From NCBI GenBank assembly GCA_934271735.1, contig CAKQSB010000008.1, positions 1 to 64,000 on the forward strand: a stretch of DNA of 64,000 bases. Direction: 5' to 3'. Positions 16,536 through 25,900 of the stretch are shown in pieces. How positions within the stretch are numbered: position 1 is the stretch's first letter; each line of letters begins with the position of its first letter. The translations under genes and the position numbers were made by a program. The DNA is from an uncultured Clostridia bacterium (GTDB taxonomy: Bacteria > Bacillota > Clostridia > Christensenellales > Borkfalkiaceae). The notes under the pieces were generated by a model that was given only the letters and a program-made list of their open reading frames with translations, had not been told where the DNA came from and ran no database searches.

Positions 16536-17459
16536 TTATCTGCATTTGCCGAAATAAAGTTTAAAAAAACCTACGGGAGAATATGCGAAAGATTTTATCC
16601 CGTTTACAAAGCATTTAAAATACTTTTTACCTTTTTTATACGTCACAGCAAGCACGGCGAAATGCCTCATTCTGATAAAGCGGATATCTTTTTTTTTCAG
16701 CCTGTCGAAATACACGGACTTGACGGACATAACCGTACTCTCGATTTTAAGCTTGTTCGGATAAGCCGATAACCCCGCTAAATTATGTATCTCGCAAAAA
16801 ACACCGTCCGTGTCCGCGTGTCCGACTTTATCGGTATTTTCGATGGCGTTAAGCATAAAAATAAAATCGTCGCCGAGGTCGCTGTCGCAAAAACCGCCGA
16901 TTTTTCTCGCGAATCCGGTTTCCGCCATAAAGGACCCCGTACCCGTAAGATGATATTTAAGATGCATCGTCAGAAGCGGTTCGCCGTTTTTGAAATACCG
17001 TCTTTTACGCTTATCGATAACGTTTCCGTCGCCGTCTACGAGAATTAAATTACAAATCGAAACTTTGTAGCCGTTTTTTATCGTTTCGTTAAGCTGAATT
17101 TCGATTTTGTCGGGCGAATAATAATCGTCGTCGTCGAGAAAAGTGACGTACTCTCCTTTCGCGATATTCAAGCCCCTGTTTCTCGATTTTGCCGAACCGA
17201 TATTTTTGCTGTTTTGTATATAAATTATTCTTTCGTCGCGTAAATTTTCAAAGTACTTTTCGTTTTCGGTTTTTAAATTCTCGTCCGCGTTATCGTCTAT
17301 AACGATAATTTCTATGTTTTTATACGTCTGAGATATAAGAGAATCGATAGCCTTATGAAGAAGCTTTGTTCTACGGAACGTGGGAACGATAACGCTGACA
17401 AGAACTTCGTTTTTTGTCACGACCTCGTATTCCGTGTTGTTTTTCACATTGTTCTCCAT
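16536..17459 (-). CDS. Glycosyltransferase family 2 (first gene of the polysaccharide operon)
   Basis: 307 residues from the ATG at 17459, chosen because GGAG lies 9 nt upstream; an ATG 8 codons earlier lacks a site. The GT-A fold is clear: VSVIVPTFRR with KAIDSLISQTYKN at the start, IIVIDDNAD, GSAKSRNRGL and the metal-binding FLDDDD. A basic C-terminal region without clear membrane helices follows. It is an inverting sugar transferase acting on the lipid-linked intermediate. It is not a membrane-embedded initiating transferase, so priming of the lipid carrier must be encoded elsewhere. Confidence 0.9.
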   Translation of the reverse strand: MENNVKNNTEYEVVTKNEVLVSVIVPTFRRTKLLHKAIDSLISQTYKNIEIIVIDDNADENLKTENEKYFENLRDERIIYIQNSKNIGSAKSRNRGLNIAKGEYVTFLDDDDYYSPDKIEIQLNETIKNGYKVSICNLILVDGDGNVIDKRKRRYFKNGEPLLTMHLKYHLTGTGSFMAETGFARKIGGFCDSDLGDDFIFMLNAIENTDKVGHADTDGVFCEIHNLAGLSAYPNKLKIESTVMSVKSVYFDRLKKKDIRFIRMRHFAVLAVTYKKGKKYFKCFVNGIKSFAYSPVGFFKLYFGKCR

Positions 17460-17498
17460 ATCGTTTTCTCCGAAAAAAAACACAATTTCCCTTTTTAT

Positions 17499-17527
17499 AT
17501 TTTATATATTTATCGCTTTGTTGTCAA
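17499..17527 (-). promoter_or_regulatory. Sigma-A promoter of the polysaccharide operon
   Basis: On the minus strand TTGACA (17527-17522), a 17-nt AT-rich spacer and TAAAAT (17504-17499). It lies 39 nt before the GT2 ATG and is the only strong promoter seen for the eleven to twelve genes that follow. Confidence 0.8.
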
Positions 17528-17615
17528 GGATTTTTGATTAACCTTAATATAAAAGGGAAATCGCACAATTCGTTCCAACCCGATTTTTCCATATGAAATT
17601 TTGCCCGATTAAACC

Positions 17616-17654
17616 AAAAAATGCCGTTTAATCGACTTATAGCCGCATTTTTTT
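17616..17654. terminator. Terminator-like hairpin with A and T tracts on both sides
   Basis: AAAAAATGC (17616-17624) pairs with GCATTTTTT (17645-17653). It can serve the kinase transcript on the minus strand after the stronger hairpin at 17677-17710. Confidence 0.5.
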
Positions 17655-17676
17655 GTTATTAAAATGAAAAAATAGC

Positions 17677-17710
17677 GTAAAAAAACGAACCGCCGTAAAA
17701 GCGATTCGTT
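17677..17710 (-). terminator. Rho-independent terminator of the NahK-like kinase
   Basis: AACGAACCGC (17684-17693) pairs with GCGATTCGTT (17701-17710), allowing two mismatches, and the minus strand continues with a T7 tract. It lies 25 nt after the stop codon. Confidence 0.75.
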
Positions 17711-17734
17711 TATAATTTTATGTTAAGTCGGATT

Positions 17735-18823
17735 TTAATATTTCGCAACGATTTTATGCATTTCGTCGAGTCTCGTTTCCATATCGGAAACAAGCTTGAA
17801 CTGACTTCTCGTTCTGTCGATATTCTGCTTTTCTCTCGTGTGGCGGAAATATACGTCTCCGTCGAGATAGTCGGTCAAAAATCTTATTCCGCACTCGTAA
17901 GTCATCAGAATCGCGCCCATGGGGAGATTATCGCGTTCCACGTCCGTTATGGTTTTGCCGAAAACGCTCAGATAGCCTTGTGTGTAGGTTTCGAAAAGGG
18001 GCATATTGAAAATGACTTTTTCCGTTTCGGGAGTATCTTCGAGGCAGGGGTTGCAACCGAATCTAATCGAATCGCCGAAATCGTAGCAAATACTGCCCGG
18101 CATCATGGTGTCGAGGTCGATAACGCAAACGGCTTTATCCGTTCTCGTGTCTATAAGAACGTTATTGAGCTTTGTGTCGTTATGCGTAACTCTGAGCGGC
18201 ATTTCACCGCTGTTTAAAAGATTGACGATTTTGTTCGTTATACCCTCGTGCTTAAGCGCAAACTCGATTTCGGGCCGAACGTCTTTCGCTCTTCCCAAAG
18301 CGTCCTTTTCGAGCGACTTTTTGAAGTTCGCGAAACGCTTTACCGTGTTATGAAAATCGGGAAGCACTTCGAAAAGTTTCGTGCTGTCGAATCTGTCGAG
18401 AAGCATTGCGAACTTACCGAACGCAACCGCGCTTTCATAAAAATGTTGAGGTTTTTCGACTACGTCGTAACCTTTCGCGTCCTCGATAAACACGTATACT
18501 CTGTAATACTCGTCCTCGCCCGCTTTGAAATAAGCCTTTTTATCGTGAGTGTAAACAAGCGTAAGGCTTTCTCTGTCCGGATCACCGCCGCGTTTTATTA
18601 TCTCCGCTCTGTTAAATTCGGTTACGAGTTTTATATTATTCATAAGCCCTTCCACGTTCGTGAAAAGCTTGGAGTTGATTCTCTGAACGATATATCTTAC
18701 TTTTTTCCCGTTCTCTTTGAAAACGGCTACGTAAGTTCTGTTGATAAGTCCGCTGCCGTAAGGCTCGCAGGAAATAAATTTCCCGTCGATTTCGAAATGT
18801 TTAAGTATCTCCGAAAATTCCAT
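17735..18823 (-). CDS. NahK-like N-acetylhexosamine kinase (APH/choline-kinase fold)
   Basis: 362 residues from the ATG at 18823, which has AGAGG upstream; a longer frame would start inside the promoter. The fold is that of aminoglycoside/choline kinases: a Gly-rich loop GSGLINRTY, the catalytic loop VTHNDTKLNNVL (catalytic Asp and Asn) and the metal-binding VIDLDTMMPG followed by YDFGDSIRFG. These segments match N-acetylhexosamine 1-kinase (NahK/LnpB), which makes GlcNAc-1-P or GalNAc-1-P in mucin-sugar use. Family members are often annotated only as phosphotransferases, so the substrate is an inference. It stands alone with its own promoter and terminator, between the polysaccharide operon and the germination genes. 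Confidence 0.75.
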   Translation of the reverse strand: MEFSEILKHFEIDGKFISCEPYGSGLINRTYVAVFKENGKKVRYIVQRINSKLFTNVEGLMNNIKLVTEFNRAEIIKRGGDPDRESLTLVYTHDKKAYFKAGEDEYYRVYVFIEDAKGYDVVEKPQHFYESAVAFGKFAMLLDRFDSTKLFEVLPDFHNTVKRFANFKKSLEKDALGRAKDVRPEIEFALKHEGITNKIVNLLNSGEMPLRVTHNDTKLNNVLIDTRTDKAVCVIDLDTMMPGSICYDFGDSIRFGCNPCLEDTPETEKVIFNMPLFETYTQGYLSVFGKTITDVERDNLPMGAILMTYECGIRFLTDYLDGDVYFRHTREKQNIDRTRSQFKLVSDMETRLDEMHKIVAKY

Positions 18824-18857
18824 ATTAAACCTCTTGAAAAAGATTTTTACATACCTA

Positions 18858-18886
18858 TTTATACCACTATCGCGAAATAAAGTCAA
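18858..18886 (-). promoter_or_regulatory. Sigma-A promoter of the NahK-like kinase
   Basis: TTGACT (18886-18881), a 17-nt spacer and TATAAA (18863-18858) on the minus strand, 34 nt before the ATG. Confidence 0.75.
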
Positions 18887-18967
18887 TAGTAAAAACGTTC
18901 GCAAAAAATAAAGCGTTCTATTTTATAAATTTTACATAATTAACGCCGTAAGAAAGATACTTAACGT

Positions 18968-20401
18968 ATGAATATTCAACCCTCGCTCGATTACAATAAA
19001 CGAGCCATGAAAGCTTTGCTCGGAAGCGACGATATTATTTTCTTCGATTTCGAAATCGGAAATTCGCCCGCGTTCTGCGTTTATGTAGAATCGATTACCG
19101 ACAAAGAACTTTTAGGTCTCGAAGTAATTTCTCCGCTCACAAAAGCCGACCCCAAAAAAAGCGTAGATTTCCTCGCGAAAAAAATTACGCTCGCGAACGT
19201 TAAAAAGGAAAGAAACATTCAGACCGCCGCGGAAGACGTACTTTCCGGAAACACCGTTATTTTTATCGACGGCAAAAACAAAGCCATAAGCGTGGACTTA
19301 AAAAAGTTTGAAGTGCGCGCTATTTCCGAACCGCCCACGGGACTTGCGGTAAGAGGTCCTCGTAACGGTTTTACGGAAAGCATAAAATCGAATTTAAGCC
19401 TTGTGAGAAGATATCTTAAATCCACAGATCTGAAAGTCGAAACGACGGAAAAGGGAAAATACACAAAAACAAGTATCGCGATAATTTACATCGACGGAAT
19501 CGCAAAACCCGAAACCGCCGAAAAAGTCCGGAAAAAAATCGAAAATATAAATATTGACGGTATTCCCGACAGTTCGTACGTGGCAAAACTTCTGAACGAG
19601 CGGAAAACCTCGCTTTTCAAGCAAGTCGGTTCGACAGAACGCCCCGACGTTTTAATAGAAAGAATGTTGGAAGGACGGATAGGCATTATCGTGGACGGTT
19701 CGCCGTTCGCTTTAACCCTCCCCTATCTTTTAATCGAGGATTTTCAAGCCGCCGAGGACTATTACATCTCGCAATACCGCGCAAATCTCGTGAGGGCTTT
19801 GCGAGTTGTGGCAATGATTTTTTCCATTCTCCTGCCGGCGGTGTTTGTTGCGGCGCAACTTTTTCACTTGCAGATAATTCCGCTTAACTTCTTGCTGACG
19901 ATTGTAAACGGAATTAAAGAAATACCGTTCTCGCCGAGTCTCGAAATGTTCTTTGTGCTGCTGATTTTCGAGCTGCTCAACGAAACGAGCGTGAGAATGC
20001 CGAAATACGTCGGTATGGCTCTTGCGGTCGTAGGCGCGCTCGTTCTCGGCGAAACGGCGGTAAATGCAGGGATAGTTTCCACGCCCGCGATTTTAATTAT
20101 GGCTCTTTCGGGAATAAGCATTTACGCTATACCCGAGATCGTCGAAACAACTTCGGTTTTAAGGTTTATTTATCTTCTCGTGGCGGGGTCTCTCGGCGGC
20201 TACGGTCTTATCTCTTTAACAGCCTTTCTCGTTTTGTACCTCGCTTCCGCGGATAACTACGGAGCGCCGTATCTCGCGCCGTATTCTCCCGTTATACTGA
20301 ACGATTTTCAGGACGGACTTTATATGAACAACGTTATCGGAATGACGAAACGTCCGCTTTCTCTCGGCGCGAAAAACAAAACGAGACAAAAACCCGATTG
20401 A
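18968..20401 (+). CDS. Spore germination protein, GerA/GerKA subunit
   Basis: 477 residues of the GerA family. A large soluble N-terminal region (about 1-245) contains the family signature AISEPPTGLAVRGPRNGFTE, then DGIPDSSYVAKLL and VDGSPFALTLP. The C-terminal part has about five membrane helices (about 285-455). In spores of Bacillus and Clostridium this subunit forms the germinant-gated channel in the inner membrane together with the B and C subunits encoded next. The ribosome site is weak (AAGAAAG, 14 nt before the ATG). No good sigma-A promoter was seen upstream, which fits forespore-specific (sigma-G) expression, though I could not identify a sigma-G site with confidence. Confidence 0.93.
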   Translation: MNIQPSLDYNKRAMKALLGSDDIIFFDFEIGNSPAFCVYVESITDKELLGLEVISPLTKADPKKSVDFLAKKITLANVKKERNIQTAAEDVLSGNTVIFIDGKNKAISVDLKKFEVRAISEPPTGLAVRGPRNGFTESIKSNLSLVRRYLKSTDLKVETTEKGKYTKTSIAIIYIDGIAKPETAEKVRKKIENINIDGIPDSSYVAKLLNERKTSLFKQVGSTERPDVLIERMLEGRIGIIVDGSPFALTLPYLLIEDFQAAEDYYISQYRANLVRALRVVAMIFSILLPAVFVAAQLFHLQIIPLNFLLTIVNGIKEIPFSPSLEMFFVLLIFELLNETSVRMPKYVGMALAVVGALVLGETAVNAGIVSTPAILIMALSGISIYAIPEIVETTSVLRFIYLLVAGSLGGYGLISLTAFLVLYLASADNYGAPYLAPYSPVILNDFQDGLYMNNVIGMTKRPLSLGAKNKTRQKPD

Positions 20402-20426
20402 ACGTTTTGAATTATTGAGGTGTTTT

Positions 20427-21521
20427 ATGAACAACGACAAGCTTTACGTAAGGCAGATATGCTTTTTATTCGGCGCGTTTTTGTTGCCGATAAAACTTAT
20501 CACCATGCCCGCCTTAGCTGCAAAAGCAGCCGCCGAAGCTCTCTGGCTTCCCGCGGCGATAAATTTTGTTTTCGACGGGTTAATGGTTTTTTTCATACTT
20601 TATATGGCAAATAAATTCGAAGGTATGACGATATTCGAAATAGTAGAAACAAACTTCGGAAATGCAGGAAAATTTATATTTTCGTTCGCGTTTTTACTGT
20701 TCTTTATTGCAAAATCCTATATACCGCTCGTGGAACACAGAAATTTTATAGAAATCGCGCTTTACGAAACAACGCCCGCGTTATGGATTTTTCTGCCGGT
20801 GTTTATCTTTTCGGCTTTCTTTTCTTATAAAGGATTAAGGGGCGCGGCGAGAACGGCAGACGTGACGATATGGTTTACGGCTATCGGGATAATAATTCTG
20901 ACGTCTCTTTCCGTCGCTTCGTCCGATTTTAGCAACTTATTCCCGCTTATAGACGTTCCTTTTAAGAATATCGCGGAAGGCAGTCGCAACGTTTCGCTCT
21001 GGTTTTTCGACAGCCCTTATCTCCTATTTTGTCTCGGACATTTCAAACCCGAGAAAAAACAAACGGCGAAAATTGCGGGGGCTTATTTCGGCTTTGCCGC
21101 CATTGCGATTGTTTATATGCTCATTCTTCAATGCGAATTCGGCAATCTTACCGAAAGGCAGTTCTTTTCGCCTATAAAAATGGGAAAATACAGCGTTTCT
21201 TCGGCTAATATCGGGCGCGTGGATTATATCGCCGTCAGCGCGATTATTTTCTCATGCGTGTTCGGTTGCGCCCTGCCGCTCGTTTTCGCGACGATATGTC
21301 TTGAAAAATGTTTCCCGTTTAAACATAAAATTCTTCCGTGCGTTATCGTGAACGCGTTTATGGGCATAACCGTTATGTTTACGGACAATTACTATTTCAC
21401 CGCGCGACAAATTTTTCAGGATTATTTAACGCCGATTTTCGTTTGTTTTTCGCTTCTGCCGCTTATTTCGGTATTTTTGAAGAGCGACAAATCGAAAAAG
21501 GAGGGTTTATGCGCTTTATAA
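20427..21521 (+). CDS. Spore germination protein, GerB/GerKB permease subunit
   Basis: 364 residues from the ATG at 20427, which has GAGG 6 nt upstream. About ten hydrophobic helices and the opening LYVRQICFLFGAFLLPIKL identify the endospore germination permease family (APC superfamily), the subunit thought to bind the germinant. It follows the GerA gene by 25 nt and overlaps the GerC gene by 13 nt, so the three are co-translated. Confidence 0.92.
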   Translation: MNNDKLYVRQICFLFGAFLLPIKLITMPALAAKAAAEALWLPAAINFVFDGLMVFFILYMANKFEGMTIFEIVETNFGNAGKFIFSFAFLLFFIAKSYIPLVEHRNFIEIALYETTPALWIFLPVFIFSAFFSYKGLRGAARTADVTIWFTAIGIIILTSLSVASSDFSNLFPLIDVPFKNIAEGSRNVSLWFFDSPYLLFCLGHFKPEKKQTAKIAGAYFGFAAIAIVYMLILQCEFGNLTERQFFSPIKMGKYSVSSANIGRVDYIAVSAIIFSCVFGCALPLVFATICLEKCFPFKHKILPCVIVNAFMGITVMFTDNYYFTARQIFQDYLTPIFVCFSLLPLISVFLKSDKSKKEGLCAL

Positions 21522-22765
21522 GGACTTACTTTCTGCCTATTCTGATAGCTTTTGCGATGCTTCTGTTTTTCACGCACGATTTCGGACTTATCGATATCGA
21601 ACACACCGCGGTAATCGTTGCGTTAGGCGTGGATAAGGGCGATAACGGGCAATATGAAATTTCAACGCAGATAGCCATTCCGCAGGCATCGGCATCCGAA
21701 AACTCGAACAGCGAATCCATTATTTCAGCTAAAGGCAAAACCATAGGCGAAGCAATCGATAAAATTGCGGTAAACACGGGTTGGTATCCGCTATTTTCGT
21801 TCTGCAATCTTATCGTTTTAGGTCAGAACGCATTAGGCGGAAACATTATGGATATAATGAATTTTTTTATCCGAACGGACAGAATCCCCGACTCCGCAAC
21901 CCTTTGCGTGAGCGAAGTTCCCGCGAAAGAACTGCTGCTTTCAAACACCCCGCTCGACTCCGTTTCTTCGTTCGCCATTCAAAAAATACTCGAACAGGAT
22001 TACGCCAAACTCGACCGTATCGCAAACGTAAACGTTAAAAATTTCGTTGACGGATACTATTCGAAATCTTCAAAAGGGTATTTGCCGCTTATCAAAAAAG
22101 TTCCTTCGGGAGACGGAGACGAAGCGCAAGCTAAAGGCGGCTCGAATGAAAAATCCGGCGGCTCGGGCGGTTCGTCCTCGGGCGGCTCGGGTGGTTCGGG
22201 CGGTTCGGGCGGAAACTCGGGATCTTCCGACAGCGAGGTTTACGACGCTTCGACAACGATTTTTTTTTCAAAAGGCATTGCAGCGGGAACGCTTTCCGCG
22301 GAAGAAACTCTGCTTTTTAATCTGAAAAACAGAAACTCGATCGATACGTTCGTTAAGCTTGAAAATATTGAAATTAACGGGCAAACGACGGATTTACTTG
22401 TGGAGATAGACGAAACGCATAAAAAATACGGCTTTAAATTCGAAAACGACAAACCCGTTTACGAAGTAAAACTTGAAGCGCAATGCAGAATCGAAAGCGC
22501 GAACGCCGATTTCCCCGTTTCCGAACTTTTCCCCTCTGCAAATGCGCCCGAAAGCGTTTTAAGAGCAACCGAAAAAAAACTTACGGAAATATTTGAAAAT
22601 TTATATAGAAAATTACAGATTGCGGACTGCGATTTATTTGAAATCAAAAATTCGCTGTATAAATTTCATTATCCAAGATACGAACTTTTAAAAGACGATA
22701 TATTAAGCTCCACAAAGCTGAAAATCGAGATAATCTGCAGTCCGAAAAATACGACAAGAGTTTAA
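21509..22765 (+). CDS. Spore germination protein, GerC subunit, without a lipobox
   Basis: 418 residues from the ATG at 21509, which has an ideal AAAGGAGGG upstream; the open frame extends further 5' but only as a shadow of the permease gene. The Ger(x)C pattern is clear: TAVIVALGVDKGD, the STQIAIPQA strand, GKTIGEAIDKI and the C-terminal domain. Known GerC subunits are lipoproteins with a cysteine directly before the first strand. Here that position reads THDFGLIDIE and there is no Cys in the first 60 residues, so it is held by an uncleaved N-terminal helix at most. A Gly/Ser-rich linker (about residues 208-240) divides the two halves. Confidence 0.88.
   Translation: MRFIRTYFLPILIAFAMLLFFTHDFGLIDIEHTAVIVALGVDKGDNGQYEISTQIAIPQASASENSNSESIISAKGKTIGEAIDKIAVNTGWYPLFSFCNLIVLGQNALGGNIMDIMNFFIRTDRIPDSATLCVSEVPAKELLLSNTPLDSVSSFAIQKILEQDYAKLDRIANVNVKNFVDGYYSKSSKGYLPLIKKVPSGDGDEAQAKGGSNEKSGGSGGSSSGGSGGSGGSGGNSGSSDSEVYDASTTIFFSKGIAAGTLSAEETLLFNLKNRNSIDTFVKLENIEINGQTTDLLVEIDETHKKYGFKFENDKPVYEVKLEAQCRIESANADFPVSELFPSANAPESVLRATEKKLTEIFENLYRKLQIADCDLFEIKNSLYKFHYPRYELLKDDILSSTKLKIEIICSPKNTTRV
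22134..22225 (+). repeat. In-frame Gly/Ser-coding tandem repeat within gerC
   Basis: Imperfect copies of the 9-mer GGCGGTTCG and its variants run in frame and encode GGS units. It is a flexible linker between the two GerC halves and a likely site of length variation by slippage. Confidence 0.75.
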
Positions 22766-22923
22766 TTCGTTCTGACATATCGGGTTGCGTCCTCTTCCGT
22801 CTTTTACTCGCCGAAGCTCGTAAAACCTTCCTTTTCCAAAGGGAGAATGCAAGATAGGAAATCGCCGAGACCGTAATTTTATCTGACCGATTGTAAATGA
22901 AAAATGTCAAATATTTAAACAAC

Positions 22924-22957
22924 AAAAAACGAGAGGAAATTTCCTCTCGTTTTTTTG
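22924..22957. terminator. Bidirectional terminator between convergent genes
   Basis: A perfect inverted repeat ACGAGAGGAAA/TTTCCTCTCGT is flanked by an A-tract on the left and a T-tract on the right. It stops the germination operon and the minus-strand 1,174-residue lipoprotein gene. Confidence 0.9.
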
Positions 22958-22988
22958 TCGCTTAAGCTTAAAATGCTTTTAATAAAGC

Positions 22989-25900
22989 TTACTGTTTTGC
23001 AAATGTTGCATTATATTCGTTATCACCGCCGTCGCTAAGATGTACGACCAAATCAGAACCTTTTAACGTTATTGTATTTTCATTGTTATTAAAACCGGGC
23101 ATATCAGAAACACTGTATACTCCTTCGGATTTTAAAGTATAAGTAAATGCAGTACCGTTATAAGTTCCGTTGCCTTTTCCGTCGAGAACGATAACGTTAG
23201 AATCTGCTTTGTAAGTTCCTTCGAGACCGTCGGTCACATCGGGTTCTTCGGCAGCGGTGTAAGTTACGCTCTTCTTTTCGGTAGTCAAATCCTCGTAAAC
23301 ATCATCATAGCCCTGAATACAATCATGAGTTATAACTATATTGCCGTCGATAAGAGTTATTACGAAATCTCTGCTCCAGGTTTTGTATTTGTCCTGTCCT
23401 GCGTCTTCGTCTTTAGCCGAGTAAGTCAGGATAGTACCGTTCCAGTTCGCTTTTACTTTAACCGCAACGCCGTTTATCAAAACAACCGCCGTTCCGTTAT
23501 TTACCGTGATTTTAACGGTATTATCTCCGTTTACAAAGTAACCCGCGAAATCTTCGATATGGCTTACGGGGGTATATCCGTCAATTGCGAAAACCACTTT
23601 CTTAGCTTCGTTTACGAGAACTTTTCCCTCGTCCGAAAGAACGTATTCGCCCTTGTAGCTAGACACTTCTTTGCCCGCAATGGTTATCGCGCCTGTTTCG
23701 GCTTTTACGGTGTAAGTGCCCGCATATTCGGTCGACGAATAACTACTCTTGTAAAGAACCGCAGCTCCGCCGAATCCGTCGAGCGTAAGCGTGTATTTCG
23801 CATCGCCGTATCTGACGTAATGTCCGTATTCTCCGACAGCCGCAGCTTCCGCAAAAGCTCCGTCCGCAACGGTAAATCCTTTAACGGACTTACCGTCCGC
23901 ACCGTAAAGAACGACGACTTCCGCAGCGTTTTTCTTGTAAGTGTAAGTTGCTTCGGCTCCGTCTTTTATAAGAACGGCGTTTCCGAATCCGTCGAGTTTC
24001 AAAGTTCCGAGATCCGCGTTTGCGTACTCGCCCTTAACTTTGTCCGCTCCGACCATCGTGCTTGCGGAAGTAATCTTATACTGAGCCGTGTATTTCGTGG
24101 ACGAACTTTCTCCGTTATAGAAAGCATATTTTACGGTGATTACATTACCTACCGCAATTTCGCCGTCGACCGTAGCTATAGCATACTTACCGTTCTTGGC
24201 GAATACGTACTTAAATCCGTCTCCGACTTTATGAACGTAAAGATTTGCGCTATCGGCAGATACGTCCGCTCCGTAATAGTAATTCACGAAACCGTCCGTT
24301 TCAGAACCGCCTACATAAATCTTCGGGTCTGCGGTAAGCTCGCCGCATTTAATGTTACCGGAGAGATATTTACCGTTGATAGTTTCAAGCTTGGAGGATG
24401 TTTTATATTTGATAACGAGAGCCGAAGTTTTTCCGCTTACGTAACCGAAAGTGGTTTTGCTCGAACCGTAATGAGTTACGATACCCTGCTCGTTGATTAC
24501 AAGATAATCGCTCTTGTTAAGCCTGTAAGTGCCGGATTTGAATCCTTTTACGAGTTCCGGGACGACGAGATCGGTTGTTATAGTAACGAAATCTTCGTAC
24601 GTCGCGTCGTAGTAGTAATCCGATACGGATATTCCGCCGTCAATCTTCTTGGTTACGGTTAAAGTGTGCTTTTCGCGCGAGGTGTAATAAGCGGAAGCCG
24701 TTAAAACACCGTTTTCGAACGTGAACGCAGCGTCGACTGCTTTATCGAAAGACAACTTGCCGTTAGCCGCATCGACAAAAAGCATAGCTTCTTTTCCGTC
24801 GTCGTTGCAAACAAAGTAGCCGTCGTAATCTTCTTTCGCGACCACAAACGACGTGAATACGTCTCCTTCTTTAACTTCGACGTCGGCATCGGCTTTAACA
24901 TTTTTCGCGTTATACCAACCGAAGAAATATTTACCTTCCGCCAAAACGGGAGCTTCGGGAATGGTAGCCGCGGTGAGTTTGGAAACCCCGTCCGCAATGG
25001 GAACGTAGACAACAACGTCGTCTGCGCCGTCCGCCTTGAAAGTTACTTTGTTGGCGACTTTAACGTCTTCTCCGACAAAGATAACGCTTTTATCGAAAGT
25101 TGACATATCGTCGAATTCCGAATTATCGATAACGCTGTACCAACCGCCGAATTCGCAGCCGGCTTTGGCTTCGGGATCGTTAAGAGCGAATGTATCTTCG
25201 TCTACTTTGCCGCCTTTAAGTTCGGCGACATAATAAATTTCATGATTATAACTGAATACGACGTACTGCTTCTTTTCGAGGTTTATGTCATAACCATATA
25301 AAGAATCGTCGCTGAAATAATGAATCGTTCCGTCTTCGTTAAGGCTTATCGTAACGTTTTCGTAAGAACCTTTGACGACAATGGAACTACCCTCTGCCGA
25401 AACGACTTTACCGACTTTTGCATAGTCTTCGGGATTTGCCGTGGACATCAGGTAAACACCTTTTTCGCCTATCGAAACGAATACGTAAGACGTTCCGTAA
25501 TCATCTACGACTTTTGCCGCCCAGTTGCCGATAAGAGCTTCGGGGATTACGACAGGATCGCCGATATCCGTGTTAAGAATTTCATCCGCGTCTCCGCCTG
25601 TGAGTTTCCACTCGCCCGCGTCATACTGAATATATCTCTGACTTCCGTCAAGATAGAAAGAATATTTCTTCGAAGATTCGCTGAAATCGAATTCAAAGCC
25701 CTGAACGCCGTCCACAAGAACGAACGAGGTGTTGATAATGATTTCAGTTCCCGCATCGGTAACGAATTTACCGACAAGACCCGTTTCGTCCGCGCTTATC
25801 GCTTTGTCGTAAACAAGAGATATCGTTCCCGAAACGGAATAATCGTTTACGGAAGCGACCATATACGAGCCATACATCTGACCTATACTGTAAGTAACTT

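Noticed and set aside
22134..22225. Tandem DNA repeat that might suggest a CRISPR array
   Set aside because: The units are short 9-mers without spacers and encode an in-frame Gly/Ser linker of GerC.
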